Source: Tragulus kanchil
Taxonomy: Eukaryota; Chordata; Mammalia; Artiodactyla; Tragulidae
Assembly: GCA_022376925.1 (NCBI GenBank)
Contig: JAIOJX010000002.1
Span: 135,480,831 to 135,544,830 of the forward strand
Direction: 5' to 3'
Length of the DNA: 64,000 nucleotides
Positions 43,725 through 55,750 of the stretch are shown in pieces. Numbering within the stretch: position 1 is the stretch's first letter; every line of letters starts with the position of its first letter. Below the pieces are notes generated by a model that was given only the letters and a program-made list of their open reading frames with translations, was not told the origin of the DNA and ran no database searches. Made by a program: the position numbers and the translations under genes.

Positions 43725-45074
43725 ACCCTTGATATCTAACACTTCACCAGAAACTGTTCTTAGTGAGCACCCTGGGAGGAAAACTAATATTTATCACAGT
43801 TTCACTAGGTGCCAGACACTGTACTGAGTGACAAGTTCTTGAGGTCTCAGATTTGAGTCAAAGCTGTATTTACCCTAGGGTAAACTGGCTAGTGGGCCTT
43901 TCCAGGTGGCTCAGTGGTAAAAGAATTTTCCTGTCAATGTAGGAGCTGTAATAAACACAGGTTCAGTCCCTGGGTTATGAAAGTCCCCTGAGAAGGAAAT
44001 GACAACCCACTCCAGTATTCTGGCCTGGGATGTAAAGAGATGACTCATGGAAAACCTGTGCGGGGCAAAAGGAGAAAGGGACAACAGAGGAGATGGTTGG
44101 ATGGCATCACTGAATCAATGAACATGAGTTTAAGCAAGCTTTGGGAGATGGTGAAGGACAGGGAAGCCTGGCGTGCTGCAGCCCATGGGGTCACAAAGAG
44201 TCAGACACAACTGAGCAACTGAACTGAAAGATAAGGCCCATTTATCTGCCACTGCCAATCTTGGGCTTCTTTGCCCTGCCTCTGTTCAGCACGCTTGGAG
44301 CCAATCTTTATAAATGGCTTTCTAAACGTTTCTTTCTTTCCTTATTTTTTTTTTTTTTTATAGAATCCACATACTGTTGCTCTGTGCTTTCTTTAAAAAA
44401 ATAGTGTCATACTATACATGCAATTCTGGAATTTTCAGTCTTTATTTAAAAGATAGTCAGGCACATCAGTGCTCATAACAGCACTATTTACAACAGCCAA
44501 GGCATGGAAACAAACTAAATGTCCATCAACAGATGAATGGATAAAGAAGATGTAGTGTGTGTGTATATATGAATATATAAATAAATAATAAATAAAAAAA
44601 AACAATAAATAAAATAAATAAACAACAAAGTTCTATTGTATAGCACAGGAAACTATACTTAATATTTAATGTAACACAAAGACCTTATACTCAATATCTT
44701 CTAATAGCCTATGTAAAAGAATCTGAAAAAGAATTTATATATATAGATATACACATATATCTATCTATCTATATATATATATATCTGAATCACTTTGCTG
44801 TACACCAGAAACTAACACAAATAAACTAACTATACTTCAATTAGCAAAAAAAAAAAAAAAAAACTAGTATATTGCCTGTCAGCATCTTTAAAAAAAAGAT
44901 AGTCAACCCTTGATATCTAACACTTCACCAGAAACTGTTCTTAGTGAGCACCCTGGGAGGAAAACTAATATTTATCACAGTTTCACTAGGTGCCAGACAC
45001 TGTACTGAGTGACAAGTTCTTGAGGTCTCAGATTTGAGTCAAAGCTGTATTTACCCTAGGGTAAACTGGCTAGT

Positions 45075-45300
45075 GGGCCTTTCCAGGTGGCTCAGTGGTA
45101 AAAGAATTTTCCTGTCAATGTAGGAGCTGTAATAAACACAGGTTCAGTCCCTGGGTTATGAAAGTCCCCTGAGAAGGAAATGACAACCCACTCCAGTATT
45201 CTGGCCTGGGAAATCCCATGGACAAAGGAGCCTGGTGGGCTACAGTCCATGGAGTAGCAAAAGAGATGGACATGACGCAGCAACTAAACAACCAACTGAC
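45075..45300 (+). mobile_element. Bov-tA SINE
   Basis: Sense element from 'gggcctttccaggtggctca' to 'gatggacatgacgcagcaac'. A truncated copy is at about 43895-44030 and a full one at about 46218-46443. Confidence 0.9.
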
Positions 45301-45354
45301 AAATATATTCCCAACTATTATTTAAAATAATAGTTTAAAAATAGGGCTTTAGGG

Positions 45355-45490
45355 ACTTCCCTGGTGGTCCAGTGGTTAAGACTCTGTGTTCCCAATTCAG
45401 TGGGGCCTGGGTTCGATCCTTGCTCAGGGAACTAGATCCCACATGCCCCAACTATGACCCAGCGCAGCCAAATAAATAAATAATTTTAAA
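45355..45490 (+). mobile_element. ART2A-like SINE
   Basis: 'gggacttccctggtggtcca' to 'gcgcagccaaataaataaat'. Repeated at about 46498-46633. Confidence 0.85.
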
Positions 45491-45520
45491 AAATAAATAA
45501 ATAAAAAAAATAAAAATAGG

Positions 45521-45785
45521 GCTTCCCTGGTGGTCCAGTGGATAAAGAGTCTGCCTTGCAGTGCAAGGGGGGCCGGTTTAACCTCTGGCCCAGGAAGATC
45601 CCACGTGCTGAGGAACAGCTGGACCAGTGTGTCCAATTATGAGCCAGCACTCTGGAGCGCATGCGCCCGGAGCCGGTGCTCTGCCAAGAGAGAGGCCACT
45701 GCAATGAGAGGCCCACACAGGTCAAAGAATAAGGATGGATGAAAATAAATAAATCAAACCCAATAAACCAAAATTTAAAAAAATA
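45521..45785 (+). mobile_element. Long CHR/ART2-like SINE, A-rich tail
   Basis: 'agggcttccctggtggtcca' through 'cagcactctggagcgcatgc' to 'caataaaccaaaatttaaaa'. Repeated at about 46664-46928. Confidence 0.9.
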
Positions 45786-47324
45786 CATAATAGTTTAAAA
45801 ATAATAGTAGTAGTGGTATGAAAAATATTTATAATAAGCATACTCATGCTATAGTAAAATAGTTTATCAAGCTATTAATTCAGAAGTTTCTTCTATACCA
45901 GGCTCCAAGAAAAAAGTCAGATTTTGTGTTCTCTCACCTGAAAGGGATTGGTTGATGTGGAGGATAACACAAATAACTAACTATACTTCAATTAGCAAAA
46001 AAAAAACTAGTATATTGCCTGTCAGCATCTTTAAAAAAAAGATAGTCAACCCTTGATATCTAACACTTCACCAGAAACTGTTCTTAGTGAGCACCCTGGG
46101 AGGAAAACTAATATTTATCACAGTTTCACTAGGTGCCAGACACTGTACTGAGTGACAAGTTCTTGAGGTCTCAGATTTGAGTCAAAGCTGTATTTACCCT
46201 AGGGTAAACTGGCTAGTGGGCCTTTCCAGGTGGCTCAGTGGTAAAAGAATTTTCCTGTCAATGTAGGAGCTGTAATAAACACAGGTTCAGTCCCTGGGTT
46301 ATGAAAGTCCCCTGAGAAGGAAATGACAACCCACTCCAGTATTCTGGCCTGGGAAATCCCATGGACAAAGGAGCCTGGTGGGCTACAGTCCATGGAGTAG
46401 CAAAAGAGATGGACATGACGCAGCAACTAAACAACCAACTGACAAATATATTCCCAACTATTATTTAAAATAATAGTTTAAAAATAGGGCTTTAGGGACT
46501 TCCCTGGTGGTCCAGTGGTTAAGACTCTGTGTTCCCAATTCAGTGGGGCCTGGGTTCGATCCTTGCTCAGGGAACTAGATCCCACATGCCCCAACTATGA
46601 CCCAGCGCAGCCAAATAAATAAATAATTTTAAAAAATAAATAAATAAAAAAAATAAAAATAGGGCTTCCCTGGTGGTCCAGTGGATAAAGAGTCTGCCTT
46701 GCAGTGCAAGGGGTGCCGGTTTAACCTCTGGCCCAGGAAGATCCCACGTGCTGAGGAACAGCTGGACCAGTGTGTCCAATTATGAGCCAGCACTCTGGAG
46801 CGCATGCGCCCGGAGCCGGTGCTCTGCCAAGAGAGAGGCCACTGCAATGAGAGGCCCACACAGGTCAAAGAATAAGGATGGATGAAAATAAATAAATCAA
46901 ACCCAATAAACCAAAATTTAAAAAAATACATAATAGTTTAAAAATAATAGTAGTAGTGGTATGAAAAATATTTATAATAAGCATACTCATGCTATAGTAA
47001 AATAGTTTATCAAGCTATTAATTCAGATTTTTTTTCTCTACCAGGCTCCAAGAAAAAAGTCAGATTTTGTGTTCTCTCACCTGAAAGGGATTGGTTGATG
47101 TGGAGGAAAGCAGAAGGAACCTCAAAACAGCCCCCATCTCTGGCTTTGTTCTTTAAATATTACTTGTTGCAGGACTATGTTGGATCTCTGAGGATGAGGG
47201 AAAAAGACAAGTATCTTAGATGGAGGGAGGAGACAGAGCAATGAATACCAAGGGGAGTTAGAACTGTCCCCAGGTCTATACGTGGACCACAAACGGGCAT
47301 GTCCCCACCTCTTCCAACACCCTG

Positions 47325-47548
47325 GGGTAGATTAATGGTTGCCAGAGGCTGGAGGAAGGGGAGTGAGGAATGTCTGCTAATGAATATGGAGTTTGAGGGT
47401 GATGAAAATGTTCTAAAATTGATGGCAGTGATAGTTATACACATCTGTCATTGTAGTGAAAACCGTTGAATTATACACTTTAAAAGGATGAAAATTGTAG
47501 TATGTGAAGTATATCTCAATGAGGTTACTATTTTAATAATAGAAAGGA
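47325..47548 (+). mobile_element. L1M 3' end
   Basis: 'gattaatggttgccagaggc', 'gatgaaaatgttctaaaatt', 'gaattatacactttaaaagg' are typical of old L1M 3' untranslated sequence in sense orientation. Confidence 0.75.
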
Positions 47549-47696
47549 AACAGCTAATGGGAGGAGTGGGCAGAAGTCCACTGCCGTCCTTGTGCGTATG
47601 AGCATTTGAAAAGCTCCTGGGGAAAGATTTCATGCTGAAGGTGCTGGTTGAGCTCAAAGACAATGGGTCCTGCCTGAGACATAGCCGACAGAAACT

Positions 47697-47962
47697 ATTT
47701 TACTGGTCCAGTGGGTAAGGACACCGCCTTGCAGTACAAGGGGCGCTGGTTCCATCCCTGGCCTGGGAAGATCCCACATGCTGCGGAGCAGCTGGACCGA
47801 TGTGTCCAACTACTGCACCGGAGCTCTGAAGCGCCTGCGCCCAGAGCCGGTGCTCTGCGACAGCAGAGGCCACTGCAATAAGAGGCCCACATGGGTCAAA
47901 GAACAAAGATAAATAAATGAAAGACCAATAGAAATGGCCAAAAAATTAAAAAAAAAAAAAAC
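47697..47962 (+). mobile_element. Long CHR/ART2-like SINE, head truncated
   Basis: Starts inside the head at 'ttttactggtccagtgggta'. The body is well preserved and it ends 'gaccaatagaaatggcc' plus an A-rich tail. Repeated at about 48810-49075. Confidence 0.88.
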
Positions 47963-48249
47963 CTGTTTTACTAATCCCATCATTTTCTGAGTGGTGAGCA
48001 GTGGTGTGTATATAAATCTGGGCATATGTGCAGACTGGCTGACATTGCCAGTTGCTTATCCCTCATCCACTCCTCTCATTTGTTCCCATTTTGTTTTGGA
48101 CAGGACTGTGCTCAAACACCTTCCCAAGCTTCCCCGAAGCTGACAGTGGCCATGTGAAAATGTTCTTGCCAACGAGATGTAAGCAAGCTTTGTGAGAGGT
48201 GGAGTAGCTTTTGCTTTTGTATTAAAAAGACAGGCTCAGAACTGGCCCT

Positions 48250-48372
48250 CTGAAACTTCCCTGGTGGTTTAGAGGTTAAGACTCTGAGTTCCCAATGCAG
48301 GGGACCTGGGTTCAATCCCTGGTCAGGGAACGAGATCCCTTGTGCTGCAACTAAGACCCTATGCCCAAAAAA
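48250..48372 (+). mobile_element. ART2A-like SINE
   Basis: 'gaaacttccctggtggttta', 'gggacctgggttcaatccct', 'gctgcaactaagaccctatg', then an A run. Repeated at about 49363-49485. Confidence 0.85.
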
Positions 48373-49672
48373 AACCACCCTGGCCTCCTCTTGACCCATC
48401 CCCCTTCTTTCTGCCTGGGTCTTGGACTGCATGGCTGGAGCCAAGGCAGCCATTTTGTGGCCAAGAAAATCACAGAGGCTGACAACATTAAAATGTCGAA
48501 ACAATGGTAGAGACAATCTATGTCTGGATGTCTTTTGATTTCCTTCTTTCTGATCTTCTTTCTCGTATTTGTTTTTATTTTATTTTATTTTTGGCTGTTC
48601 TGGGTTTTCACTGCTGCCACAGGCTCTTCTCTAGTTGCAGGGAGTGGGGGCTACTCTCTAGTTGAGGTGAGCAGGTGTCTTGTTGTGGTGACTTCTCTTG
48701 TTCTGGACCTCGGCTAGGGACTTTGAAGCCTGGGGAAAGATTTCATGCTGAAGGTGCTGGTTGAGCTCAAAGACAATGGGTCCTGCCTGAGACATAGCCG
48801 ACAGAAACTATTTTACTGGTCCAGTGGGTAAGGACACCGCCTTGCAGTACAAGGGGCGCTGGTTCCATCCCTGGCCTGGGAAGATCCCACATGCTGCGGA
48901 GCAGCTGGACCGATGTGTCCAACTACTGCACCGGAGCTCTGAAGCGCCTGCGCCCAGAGCCGGTGCTCTGCGACAGCAGAGGCCACTGCAATAAGAGGCC
49001 CACATGGGTCAAAGAACAAAGATAAATAAATGAAAGACCAATAGAAATGGCCAAAAAATTAAAAAAAAAAAAAACCTGTTTTACTAATCCCATCATTTTC
49101 TGAGTGGTGAGCAGTGGTGTGTATATAAATCTGGGCATATGTGCAGACTGGCTGACATTGCCAGTTGCTTATCCCTCATCCACTCCTCTCATTTGTTCCC
49201 ATTTTGTTTTGGACAGGACTGTGCTCAAACACCTTCCCAAGCTTCCCCGAAGCTGACAGTGGCCATGTGAAAATGTTCTTGCCAACGAGATGTAAGCAAG
49301 CTTTGTGAGAGGTGGAGTAGCTTTTGCTTTTGTATTAAAAAGACAGGCTCAGAACTGGCCCTCTGAAACTTCCCTGGTGGTTTAGAGGTTAAGACTCTGA
49401 GTTCCCAATGCAGGGGACCTGGGTTCAATCCCTGGTCAGGGAACGAGATCCCTTGTGCTGCAACTAAGACCCTATGCCCAAAAAAAACCACCCTGGCCTC
49501 CTCTTGACCCATCCCCCTTCTTTCTGCCTGGGTCTTGGACTGCATGGCTGGAGCCAAGGCAGCCATTTTGTGGCCAAGAAAATCACAGAGGCTGACAACA
49601 TTAAAATGTCGAAACAATGGTAGAGACAATCTATGTCTGGATGTCTTTTGATTTCCTTCTTTCTGATCTTCT

Positions 49673-50030
49673 TTCTCGTATTTGTTTTTATTTTATTTTA
49701 TTTTTGGCTGTTCTGGGTTTTCACTGCTGCCACAGGCTCTTCTCTAGTTGCAGGGAGTGGGGGCTACTCTCTAGTTGAGGTGAGCAGGTGTCTTGTTGTG
49801 GTGACTTCTCTTGTTCTGGACCTCGGACTCTAGGGCACACAGGCTTCTGTCGTTGCAGCCCATGGGCTCCATAGTTGCGGCTCCGAGGCTCTAGAGCACA
49901 GGCTCCATAGCTGTGACTCACGGGCTTCATTGCTCTGCAGCCTGTGGGATCTTCCCGGATCAGGGATCGAACCTGTGTCTCCTGCATTGGTGGGCAAACT
50001 CTTCACCACTGAGCTACCAGGGAAGACTTC
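49673..50030 (-). mobile_element. CHR-2 SINE
   Basis: Antisense, from 'tttggctgttctgggttttc' to 'gagctaccagggaagac'. Its 5' portion is also at about 48575-48713, cut by the duplication junction. Confidence 0.9.
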
Positions 50031-50084
50031 GTATTTGCTTGCGTCTCATGTATTTGTGAAAAAAATGAATTCTTATCATTTAGG

Positions 50085-50242
50085 TCATTGTTCAATGTGC
50101 TCCTTGGGCCTGCAACATAGACATCACCTGAGAGCTTGTTAGAAATGCAACATCTTGGGTCTGCCCCAGCCTCCAGATCAGAATCCACGAGATCCTCAGT
50201 CAATTCAGAGGCACGTAGAGTGTGAGAAGCCATGGTTTCAGT
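50085..50242 (+). mobile_element. MER5A-like hAT DNA transposon remnant
   Basis: 'agacatcacctgagagcttg', 'ttagaaatgcaacatcttgg', 'ccagatcagaatccacgaga', 'gtgagaagccatggtttc'. Inactive and non-autonomous. Confidence 0.75.
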
Positions 50243-50399
50243 AATCACAGGACTGCGGCTGACTGCAGTCTAAGACAGAAGTTACCTAGACGCCACAAGA
50301 TGAGACTCGGTGCCATTTTCGTCATCAGCAGTAGTGGGAGATGCTCCCAGGCAGCTGGAGAGAGAGAAGGGGCATGGCAGGACAGCCTGGAGTATGGGT

Positions 50400-50590
50400 G
50401 AGGGGCATCTTCCAGATGTTTGTTAAATACTTTATGGTATTCACTCCATTCCAGGCATTGTTACAAGCGTTATGCCAATAGTAGCTTATTTAATCTCCAT
50501 GGCAACCTCATGACTCATTTCATGGATGAGTCAGCGGAGGCAGGGTAAGTCATGGAGCTGGTGAGTGAGAGAGACCGAGAGGAACCCAAG
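50400..50590 (-). mobile_element. MIR-like remnant
   Basis: 'ttccaggcattgttacaagc', 'taatctccatggcaacctca', 'tggatgagtcagcggaggca' match antisense MIR-type sequence. Repeated at about 51609-51799. Confidence 0.65.
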
Positions 50591-50689
50591 CCTTCTGTTT
50601 CCAGAGTTTCTGCTTTTTTTCCCTGGAGTCTCTCCGCAGGCTTTGGGGTGAATTTGTAAATTAATAATCGATTAACTTAATTGTGGTGT

Positions 50690-50812
50690 GCAGTATCTTT
50701 AGGTTGGCATGCGAGCTCTTAGTTGTGACCTGTAGAATCTAGTTCCCTGACCAGGGAATGAACCTGCACTGGGAATGTGGAGGCTTAGCTCCTGGACCAC
50801 AAGAAGCCCTTG
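50690..50812 (-). mobile_element. ART2A-like SINE
   Basis: 'ggcatgcgagctcttagttg', 'ccctgaccagggaatgaacc', 'ctggaccacaagaagccctt'. Repeated at about 51899-52021. Confidence 0.75.
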
Positions 50813-50924
50813 GGGAGAAGTTAAAGGAAGCCAAAGCACCTACAGAGAGAGTAGAAAATGGATACGTATTCTTTTGTTTTCCTAGTGTGTTTTGGGAGGC
50901 ATGGGCTAAACCTGTATTATTCTT

Positions 50925-51058
50925 TCTTTCTTTCTTTATTTGACTGTGCTGGGTCTTAGTTGCAGTACATGGGATCTAGCTCCTAACCAGGGCTCGAACC
51001 CAGGCCTCCTGCATTGGAAGCCAGAAGTCTTAGCCACTGGGCCACCAGAGAAGTCCCT
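50925..51058 (-). mobile_element. ART2A-like SINE
   Basis: A (CTTT)n-like run, then 'gactgtgctgggtcttagtt', 'aaccagggctcgaacccagg' and 'gggccaccagagaagtccct'. Repeated at about 52134-52268. Confidence 0.8.
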
Positions 51059-52669
51059 AAACCTGCATTATTCTTACTTCATCTTCAGAACTTCATCTCA
51101 TCAACACTTAACTGTGGAGTGCCTGGTGTGTACTTTGAACTGGGGGGCACGTTGGTGGCAAGATCCTGTTCCTGCATCCCCAGACCCAGGAAGAGATGTA
51201 CAGGTCATGCGTGCTGATGTGGTGCAGTCAGTCCGGAAAAGCGGGTGAGCAAAGCAAGCAAGGAGAAGGACACCTAATCCAGGAGGGCTTGCAAGAGACA
51301 GAAAAGAGACAAATGATGGGCAAAATTTGACCAGGAACTATTCAGGCAAATGTACGTAAAATGTCCTTCGGAGAGAATCACTAAAACAAAGACGTAGAAA
51401 TCAGAAAGGCCCCTGCAGTCTAAGACACGAGTGTGAGAAGCCATGGTTTCAGTAATCACAGGACTGGCTGACTGCAGTCTAAGACAGAAGTTACCTAGAC
51501 GCCACAAGATGAGACTCGGTGCCATTTTCGTCATCAGCAGTAGTGGGAGATGCTCCCAGGCAGCTGGAGAGAGAGAAGGGGCATGGCAGGACAGCCTGGA
51601 GTATGGGTGAGGGGCATCTTCCAGATGTTTGTTAAATACTTTATGGTATTCACTCCATTCCAGGCATTGTTACAAGCGTTATGCCAATAGTAGCTTATTT
51701 AATCTCCATGGCAACCTCATGACTCATTTCATGGATGAGTCAGCGGAGGCAGGGTAAGTCATGGAGCTGGTGAGTGAGAGAGACCGAGAGGAACCCAAGC
51801 CTTCTGTTTCCAGAGTTTCTGCTTTTTTTCCCTGGAGTCTCTCCGCAGGCTTTGGGGTGAATTTGTAAATTAATAATCGATTAACTTAATTGTGGTGTGC
51901 AGTATCTTTAGGTTGGCATGCGAGCTCTTAGTTGTGACCTGTAGAATCTAGTTCCCTGACCAGGGAATGAACCTGCACTGGGAATGTGGAGGCTTAGCTC
52001 CTGGACCACAAGAAGCCCTTGGGGAGAAGTTAAAGGAAGCCAAAGCACCTACAGAGAGAGTAGAAAATGGATACGTATTCTTTTGTTTTCCTAGTGTGTT
52101 TTGGGAGGCATGGGCTAAACCTGTATTATTCTTTCTTTCTTTCTTTATTTGACTGTGCTGGGTCTTAGTTGCAGTACATGGGATCTAGCTCCCTAACCAG
52201 GGCTCGAACCCAGGCCTCCTGCATTGGAAGCCAGAAGTCTTAGCCACTGGGCCACCAGAGAAGTCCCTAAACCTGCATTATTCTTACTTCATCTTCAGAA
52301 CTTCATCTCATCAACACTTAACTGTGGAGTGCCTGGTGTGTACTTTGAACTGGGGGGCACGTTGGTGGCAAGATCCTGTTCCTGCATCCCCAGACCCAGG
52401 AAGAGATGTACAGGTCATGCGTGCTGATGTGGTGCAGTCAGTCCGGAAAAGCGGGTGAGCAAAGCAAGCAAGGAGAAGGACACCTAATCCAGGAGGGCTT
52501 GCAAGAGACAGAAAAGAGACAAATGATGGGCAAAATTTGACCAGGAACTATTCAGGCAAATGTACGTAAAATGTCCTTCGGAGAGAATCACTAAAACAAA
52601 GACGTAGAAATGAACAGGAAAGTGACCCTGGATGGCCACGGGTCCCATCTCAACAGCCAGCGCTGAGGG

Positions 52670-52890
52670 GAGGTATGATTAATTTCCATTTTACAGATGT
52701 GGAAACTGAGATTCTGAGCAGCTAAGCAGTGTGTCAGATTCTAGTGTTACGTGGCAAATTAGTAGCAGAGACAGGCTTGAAATTCTACTAGGCTTTATTC
52801 TACCACTTCTCAAATCAGGGACTCTATGCTTCCTGATGCCCAGAGACTTAGCTCAGCAGTAACTCCAGTGTAACTCCAAAAGATATTTCC
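52670..52890 (-). mobile_element. MIR-like remnant and adjoining unique sequence
   Basis: 'attttacagatgtggaaact', 'gtggcaaattagtagcagag', 'caggcttgaaattctactag'. A diverged relative of 52748-52877 is embedded in a SINE at 56535-56698. Repeated at about 53817-54037. Confidence 0.6.
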
Positions 52891-52922
52891 TAGGGTTCCT
52901 TCACACCCTCCCCTTTCTCTCT

Positions 52923-53224
52923 CTTTTTTTTTTTTGGAGGGGGTGGGGAGGGAGGGGAGCAGGAGGGCTACTTCTATTGGTCTTTCATTTGTCTATTTTC
53001 ATCCGTCTTTGTTCCTTGGCACGTGTGGGCCTCCCATCTCAGTGGCCTCTGTTGTTGCAGAGCGCCGGCTCTGGGCGCATGCGCTCCAGAGCTCCGGCTC
53101 GGTAATTGGACGCATCGGTCCAGCCGCTCCACAGCACGTGGGATCTTCCCAGGCCAGGGATGGAACCAGCGCCCCTTGCACTGCAAGGCGGTGTCCTTAC
53201 CCACTGGACCACCAGGGGAAGCCC
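52923..53224 (-). mobile_element. Long CHR/ART2-like SINE, GC-rich tail
   Basis: Antisense. Poly-T, then a G-rich run (about 52936-52967), 'cttctattggtctttcattt', the CpG-rich body and 'ggaccaccaggggaagccct'. Possible target-site duplication 'cctcccctttctct' on both sides. Repeated at 54072-54371. Confidence 0.92.
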
Positions 53225-54788
53225 TCCCCTTTCTCTTGTGACACTCCTGAACCCCAATGTACTGTGGATCTCCAGGGTTACGGTGCTTAATTGGCTGTGT
53301 TCAGTAACTAGGTTCAAGGTGACAGGTGTCGTGCCAGTCTGGGGAATGTCCCACATACATGTTTTCACCCTGATCCCTGATCCCACGCCTTTAGACATTC
53401 ACCGCTCACCGCATTAAACATCTGTCTAGCTTCTTTCACAAACCACTGGTCTCCTTCCAGCCTCACACCCCCCATGCCTACTAAGGGGCTCTGATGGATC
53501 ATCAGGTAGCTTTCTGTCTGCTCTTTGGAATTGTCACTGAACCTATGCCATGCAGCTGCCAAGTGGAACCTGGTCATCTTAGGTTGAATTAATGAAGGCA
53601 TAGGAAGCAGAACCGGGGAGGCGGACTTGGGTCAGCGCTCAGGTACATTCTGCAAGAGACAGAAAAGAGACAAATGATGGGCAAAATTTGACCAGGAACT
53701 ATTCAGGCAAATGTACGTAAAATGTCCTTCGGAGAGAATCACTAAAACAAAGACGTAGAAATGAACAGGAAAGTGACCCTGGATGGCCACGGGTCCCATC
53801 TCAACAGCCAGCTGAGGGAGGTATGATTAATTTCCATTTTACAGATGTGGAAACTGAGATTCTGAGCAGCTAAGCAGTGTGTCAGATTCTAGTGTTACGT
53901 GGCAAATTAGTAGCAGAGACAGGCTTGAAATTCTACTAGGCTTTATTCTACCACTTCTCAAATCAGGGACTCTATGCTTCCTGATGCCCAGAGACTTAGC
54001 TCAGCAGTAACTCCAGTGTAACTCCAAAAGATATTTCCTAGGGTTCCTTCACACCCTCCCCTTTCTCTCTCTTTTTTTTTTTGGGGGGGGTGGGGGGGGG
54101 GGGGGGCAGGAGGGCTACTTCTATTGGTCTTTCATTTGTCTATTTTCATCCGTCTTTGTTCCTTGGCACGTGTGGGCCTCCCATCTCAGTGGCCTCTGTT
54201 GTTGCAGAGCGCCGGCTCTGGGCGCATGCGCTCCAGAGCTCCGGCTCGGTAATTGGACGCATCGGTCCAGCCGCTCCACAGCACGTGGGATCTTCCCAGG
54301 CCAGGGATGGAACCAGCGCCCCTTGCACTGCAAGGCGGTGTCCTTACCCACTGGACCACCAGGGGAAGCCCTCCCCTTTCTCTTGTGACACTCCTGAACC
54401 CCAATGTACTGTGGATCTCCAGGGTTACGGTGCTTAATTGGCTGTGTTCAGTAACTAGGTTCAAGGTGACAGGTGTCGTGCCAGTCTGGGGAATGTCCCA
54501 CATACATGTTTTCACCCTGATCCCTGATCCCACGCCTTTAGACATTCACCGCTCACCGCATTAAACATCTGTCTAGCTTCTTTCACAAACCACTGGTCTC
54601 CTTCCAGCCTCACACCCCCCATGCCTACTAAGGGGCTCTGATGGATCATCAGGTAGCTTTCTGTCTGCTCTTTGGAATTGTCACTGAACCTATGCCATGC
54701 AGCTGCCAAGTGGAACCTGGTCATCTTAGGTTGAATTAATGAAGGCATAGGAAGCAGAACCGGGGAGGCGGACTTGGGTCAGCGCTCA

Positions 54789-55084
54789 CCGACAGAGTAC
54801 GTACAGTTCTGGGAAAGAGGTTGCCAAAGGCAGCCGGTTCAGGGGAGGCTGTCCAGAGAGTAAGAGGCTCAGAGCCAAAATGTATGAGTAATCCTGAAAG
54901 AATGAGTGTTGTCTGGCCTGAAGCAGGAATGACTCAGGACGAGACGGCTCCTGGACAAACGAATGAGGCGCCCCAAAATGGCACGGGTCGTGTCTCAGCG
55001 TCCCGTCAGCGTACATTCCTCTGCTGGCAGCCGGTCTTCAAGCTCCCAAGACCCTCTGTGTTCCTCTCCCACTCCCATTACTAA
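54789..55084. other. Stretch without recognised gene
   Basis: Unique-looking, with CpGs near 54960-55010. Overlapping frames on both strands look like chance. Confidence 0.4.
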
Positions 55085-55515
55085 GCTCTAAACATTCCCC
55101 TCTCCTCCAACCCACAACCTTGCTCTCTCTCTTCTTTTTTCAAATGAGTTTGCCTTCTTTCCAGAGAAAATTGAGGCCAGTAAGAAAAAATAAAAAATTC
55201 CCTGCATCACCACCTAATTAGTCTCTGAACTCTTTCTCTCCCTCTTCCTTCCCGTTTTGCGGGAGAGAGGCTGGACGCCTTCCCAGGGGATTGCTTCAAC
55301 CTCGACTCTGGAGGTCAGCATCAACCTTGTTCCTGTCTCTTCAGCATCTCCCAGACTGCTACTTATTTCTTCTCTTCCTATACAGGAGGTCTACGTTTTC
55401 TCCTCAGAAAGCAAACAAGCCCCTGGCTCCCCAACTTCAAAGTGGTTACCTCCTTTTCTATCTTCTCATGTAAGTAATCTTTCCTCTCCTTCTCTTCCTA
55501 GATTCAGTTCTTCGA
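55085..55515 (-). mobile_element. L2-like LINE remnant, antisense
   Basis: Pyrimidine-rich sequence with 'tccagagaaaattgaggcca', 'ttccctgcatcaccacctaa', 'tgcttcaacctcgactctgg'. The order and spacing fit antisense L2 ORF2. A second L2-like piece lies at 23.6 kb. Confidence 0.5.
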
Positions 55516-55552
55516 GCCATAACACAGAAGCCAGTGCTATTTAAGATACTGG

Positions 55553-55750
55553 GAGACTTCCCTGGGTGTCCACTGGCTAAGGCCTTGTGCTCGCCTGACA
55601 GAGGGCCTGGGTTTGATTCCTGGTCAGGGAACTAGATCCCATATGCTGCAACTAAGAGTTCATATACCACAACTAAAAATCCTGCACCCAGCAACAAAGA
55701 TTCCATGTGCCACAACTAAGACCCAATGCAACCAAATAACTAACTACTTT
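55553..55750 (+). mobile_element. ART2A-like SINE
   Basis: 'gagacttccctgggtgtcca', 'gggtttgattcctggtcagg', 'caactaagacccaatgcaac'. Confidence 0.85.

Larger units (their letters stand above)
42827..45211. repeat. Tandem duplication 13 (unit about 1.18-1.20 kb)
   Basis: Copy 1 is 42827-44030 and copy 2 is 44029-45211. The offset drops from 1202 to 1182 within the first 80 bases because copy 2 has deletions in the BovB tail ('ctcattggaaaagaccctga' becomes 'ctcatggaaaacctgtg'). Copy 1 matches the BovB pattern better. Confidence 0.95.
44813..47107. repeat. Tandem duplication 14 (unit about 1.14 kb)
   Basis: Copy 1 is 44813-45964 and copy 2 is 45965-47107. The offset falls from 1152 to 1143, mainly because the A run at the L1 tail is shorter at the start of copy 2. 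A point difference is seen in the SINE ('ggggggccggt' against 'ggggtgccggt'). It chains with duplication 13, so the L1 tail and Bov-tA head occur three times. Confidence 0.95.
47616..49826. repeat. Tandem duplication 15 (unit about 1.11 kb)
   Basis: Copy 1 is 47616-48713 and copy 2 is 48729-49826, offset 1113. A 15-base filler lies at the junction. Copy 1 stops inside the CHR-2 SINE that only copy 2 completes. Confidence 0.95.
50218..52611. repeat. Tandem duplication 16 (unit about 1.18 kb)
   Basis: Copy 1 is 50218-51401 and copy 2 is 51429-52611, offset 1211 falling to 1209. A 27-base filler (51402-51428) contains 'ctgcagtctaagacac', which also resembles sequence 40-60 bases further into the unit. 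That suggests a mis-joined, error-prone end. Confidence 0.95.
52500..54788. repeat. Tandem duplication 17 (unit about 1.14 kb)
   Basis: Copy 1 is 52500-53641 and copy 2 is 53651-54788, offset 1151 falling to 1147. Copy 2 shows deletions and a homopolymer-corrupted SINE tail (an almost pure G run at about 54083-54106 where copy 1 reads mixed G/A). It chains with duplication 16, so about 110 bases occur three times. Confidence 0.95.
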
